A stretch of 64,000 nucleotides of DNA from CAYUZU01 sp964448675 (GTDB taxonomy: Bacteria > Planctomycetota > Phycisphaerae > UBA1845 > Fen-1342): contig CAYUZU010000019.1 in assembly GCA_964448675.1 (NCBI GenBank), positions 1 through 64,000 of the forward strand. Direction: 5' to 3'. The notes under the pieces are model-generated. The model had not been told where the DNA came from. It was given only the letters and a program-made list of their open reading frames with translations, and made no database searches. A program made the translations under genes and the position numbers. How positions within the stretch are numbered: the first letter of the stretch is position 1; every line of letters starts with the position of its first letter. Shown one piece after another: positions 63,589 to 64,000 of the stretch.

Positions 63589-64000
63589 CTACACCTCGAG
63601 CAGCATGCGGGACGGATCCTCGATGCACTCCTTGATGCGCTTGAGGAACGACACCGATTCGCGCCCGTCGATAATTCGGTGGTCGTACGACAGGGCCACG
63701 TACATCATGGGGCGAATCAGGACCTGCCCGTCGATCGCCACCGGCCGATCCTTGATCGCGTGCAGCCCGAGGATCGCGCTCTGCGGGTAGTTGATGATGG
63801 GCGTGGCCAGCAGCGACCCGAAGACGCCGCCGTTGGTGATCGTGAATGTGCCGCCCTGCAATTCTTCGACTGTGATCTTGCGGTCGCGGGCGCGCCGGGC
63901 CAGGTCGCCGATCTGCTGCTCGATCTCGGCGAAGCTGAGCCGCTCGGCGTTGCGCACCACGGGCACCACGAGCCCCTGGTCGGTGCTGACGGCCATGCCG
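63589..64000 (-). CDS. 2-oxoacid dehydrogenase E2 (dihydrolipoamide acyltransferase), C-terminal part
   Basis: The frame runs off the window end, so only the last ~137 residues of the catalytic domain are seen. These contain GLVVPVVRNAERLSFAEIE, GGTFTITNGGVFGS, INYPQSAILGLH and the active-site motif YDHRIIDGRE with catalytic His and Asp. Together these fit the E2 of the 2-oxoglutarate dehydrogenase complex (SucB) best, although pyruvate dehydrogenase E2 cannot be ruled out from this part. It works in the cytoplasm, passing the acyl group to CoA. Confidence 0.9.
   Translation of the reverse strand, partial: GMAVSTDQGLVVPVVRNAERLSFAEIEQQIGDLARRARDRKITVEELQGGTFTITNGGVFGSLLATPIINYPQSAILGLHAIKDRPVAIDGQVLIRPMMYVALSYDHRIIDGRESVSFLKRIKECIEDPSRMLLEV

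Overview
The window looks like a GC-rich Planctomycetota chromosome, most likely of the Phycisphaerae type. The signs are very large secreted right-handed beta-helix proteins that begin with an 'IYVDDDA'-like motif, dockerin-like C-termini, PEP-CTERM tails, an ECF sigma factor next to a zinc-finger Ser/Thr kinase, a pseudopilin with a C-terminal DG motif, and a bacterial topoisomerase VI A subunit. This is inference from gene content. No rRNA or intact tRNA gene was found.

Layout. 1-6.1 kb is accessory DNA: the 3' end of an RHS gene, a lipoprotein, a displaced RHS fragment, and a DUF3150-like gene plus a Ycf46-like AAA+ ATPase around a small orphan gene. It ends at the 3' part of a tRNA-Ser-like gene. 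6.3-17 kb holds an IS66-type remnant, then ECF sigma, anti-sigma/kinase, pseudopilin and a 2294-residue beta-helix protein with a nearly perfect 995-bp internal duplication. 17.2-26.9 kb is a run of four secreted-protein genes: a stalk-like protein, a serine protease with repeats, a Cys-rich protein and a short dockerin protein. 27-35 kb has an IS21 remnant and then a His-rich metal-efflux cluster in which the RND pump and the outer-membrane factor share one reading frame. 35.2-40 kb has a fragmentary ORF, a YWTD beta-propeller PEP-CTERM protein, and a COG2984-type periplasmic binding protein followed by a TonB-dependent receptor. 40-41 kb contains the 5' half of a tRNA-Ser and a decayed IS21 transposase. 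41-54.5 kb holds two more giant beta-helix proteins, an unrecognised 423-residue protein, a PEP-CTERM protein, a phosphodiesterase-TPR protein and two small genes. 54.6-64 kb is more core-like: a truncated propeller gene, an ABC exporter pair, a double-VWA membrane protein, a thioredoxin lipoprotein, topoisomerase VI A, a TAXI-type binding protein and the C-terminal end of a 2-oxoacid dehydrogenase E2.

How the parts may work together. Most of the coding capacity goes to envelope and exported proteins: beta-helices, dockerin and PEP-CTERM sorting tails, and a pseudopilin, with the sigma/kinase pair as a plausible local regulator. The metal cluster forms a full tripartite efflux system with extra His-rich partners. 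The most unusual items are the RND-outer-membrane-factor fusion with an internal lipoprotein signal, the DUF3150/AAA module, two tRNA-Ser fragments that each abut a similar hairpin, a C-terminal module shared by two neighbouring secreted proteins, and the topoisomerase VI A with a histone-H1-like tail.
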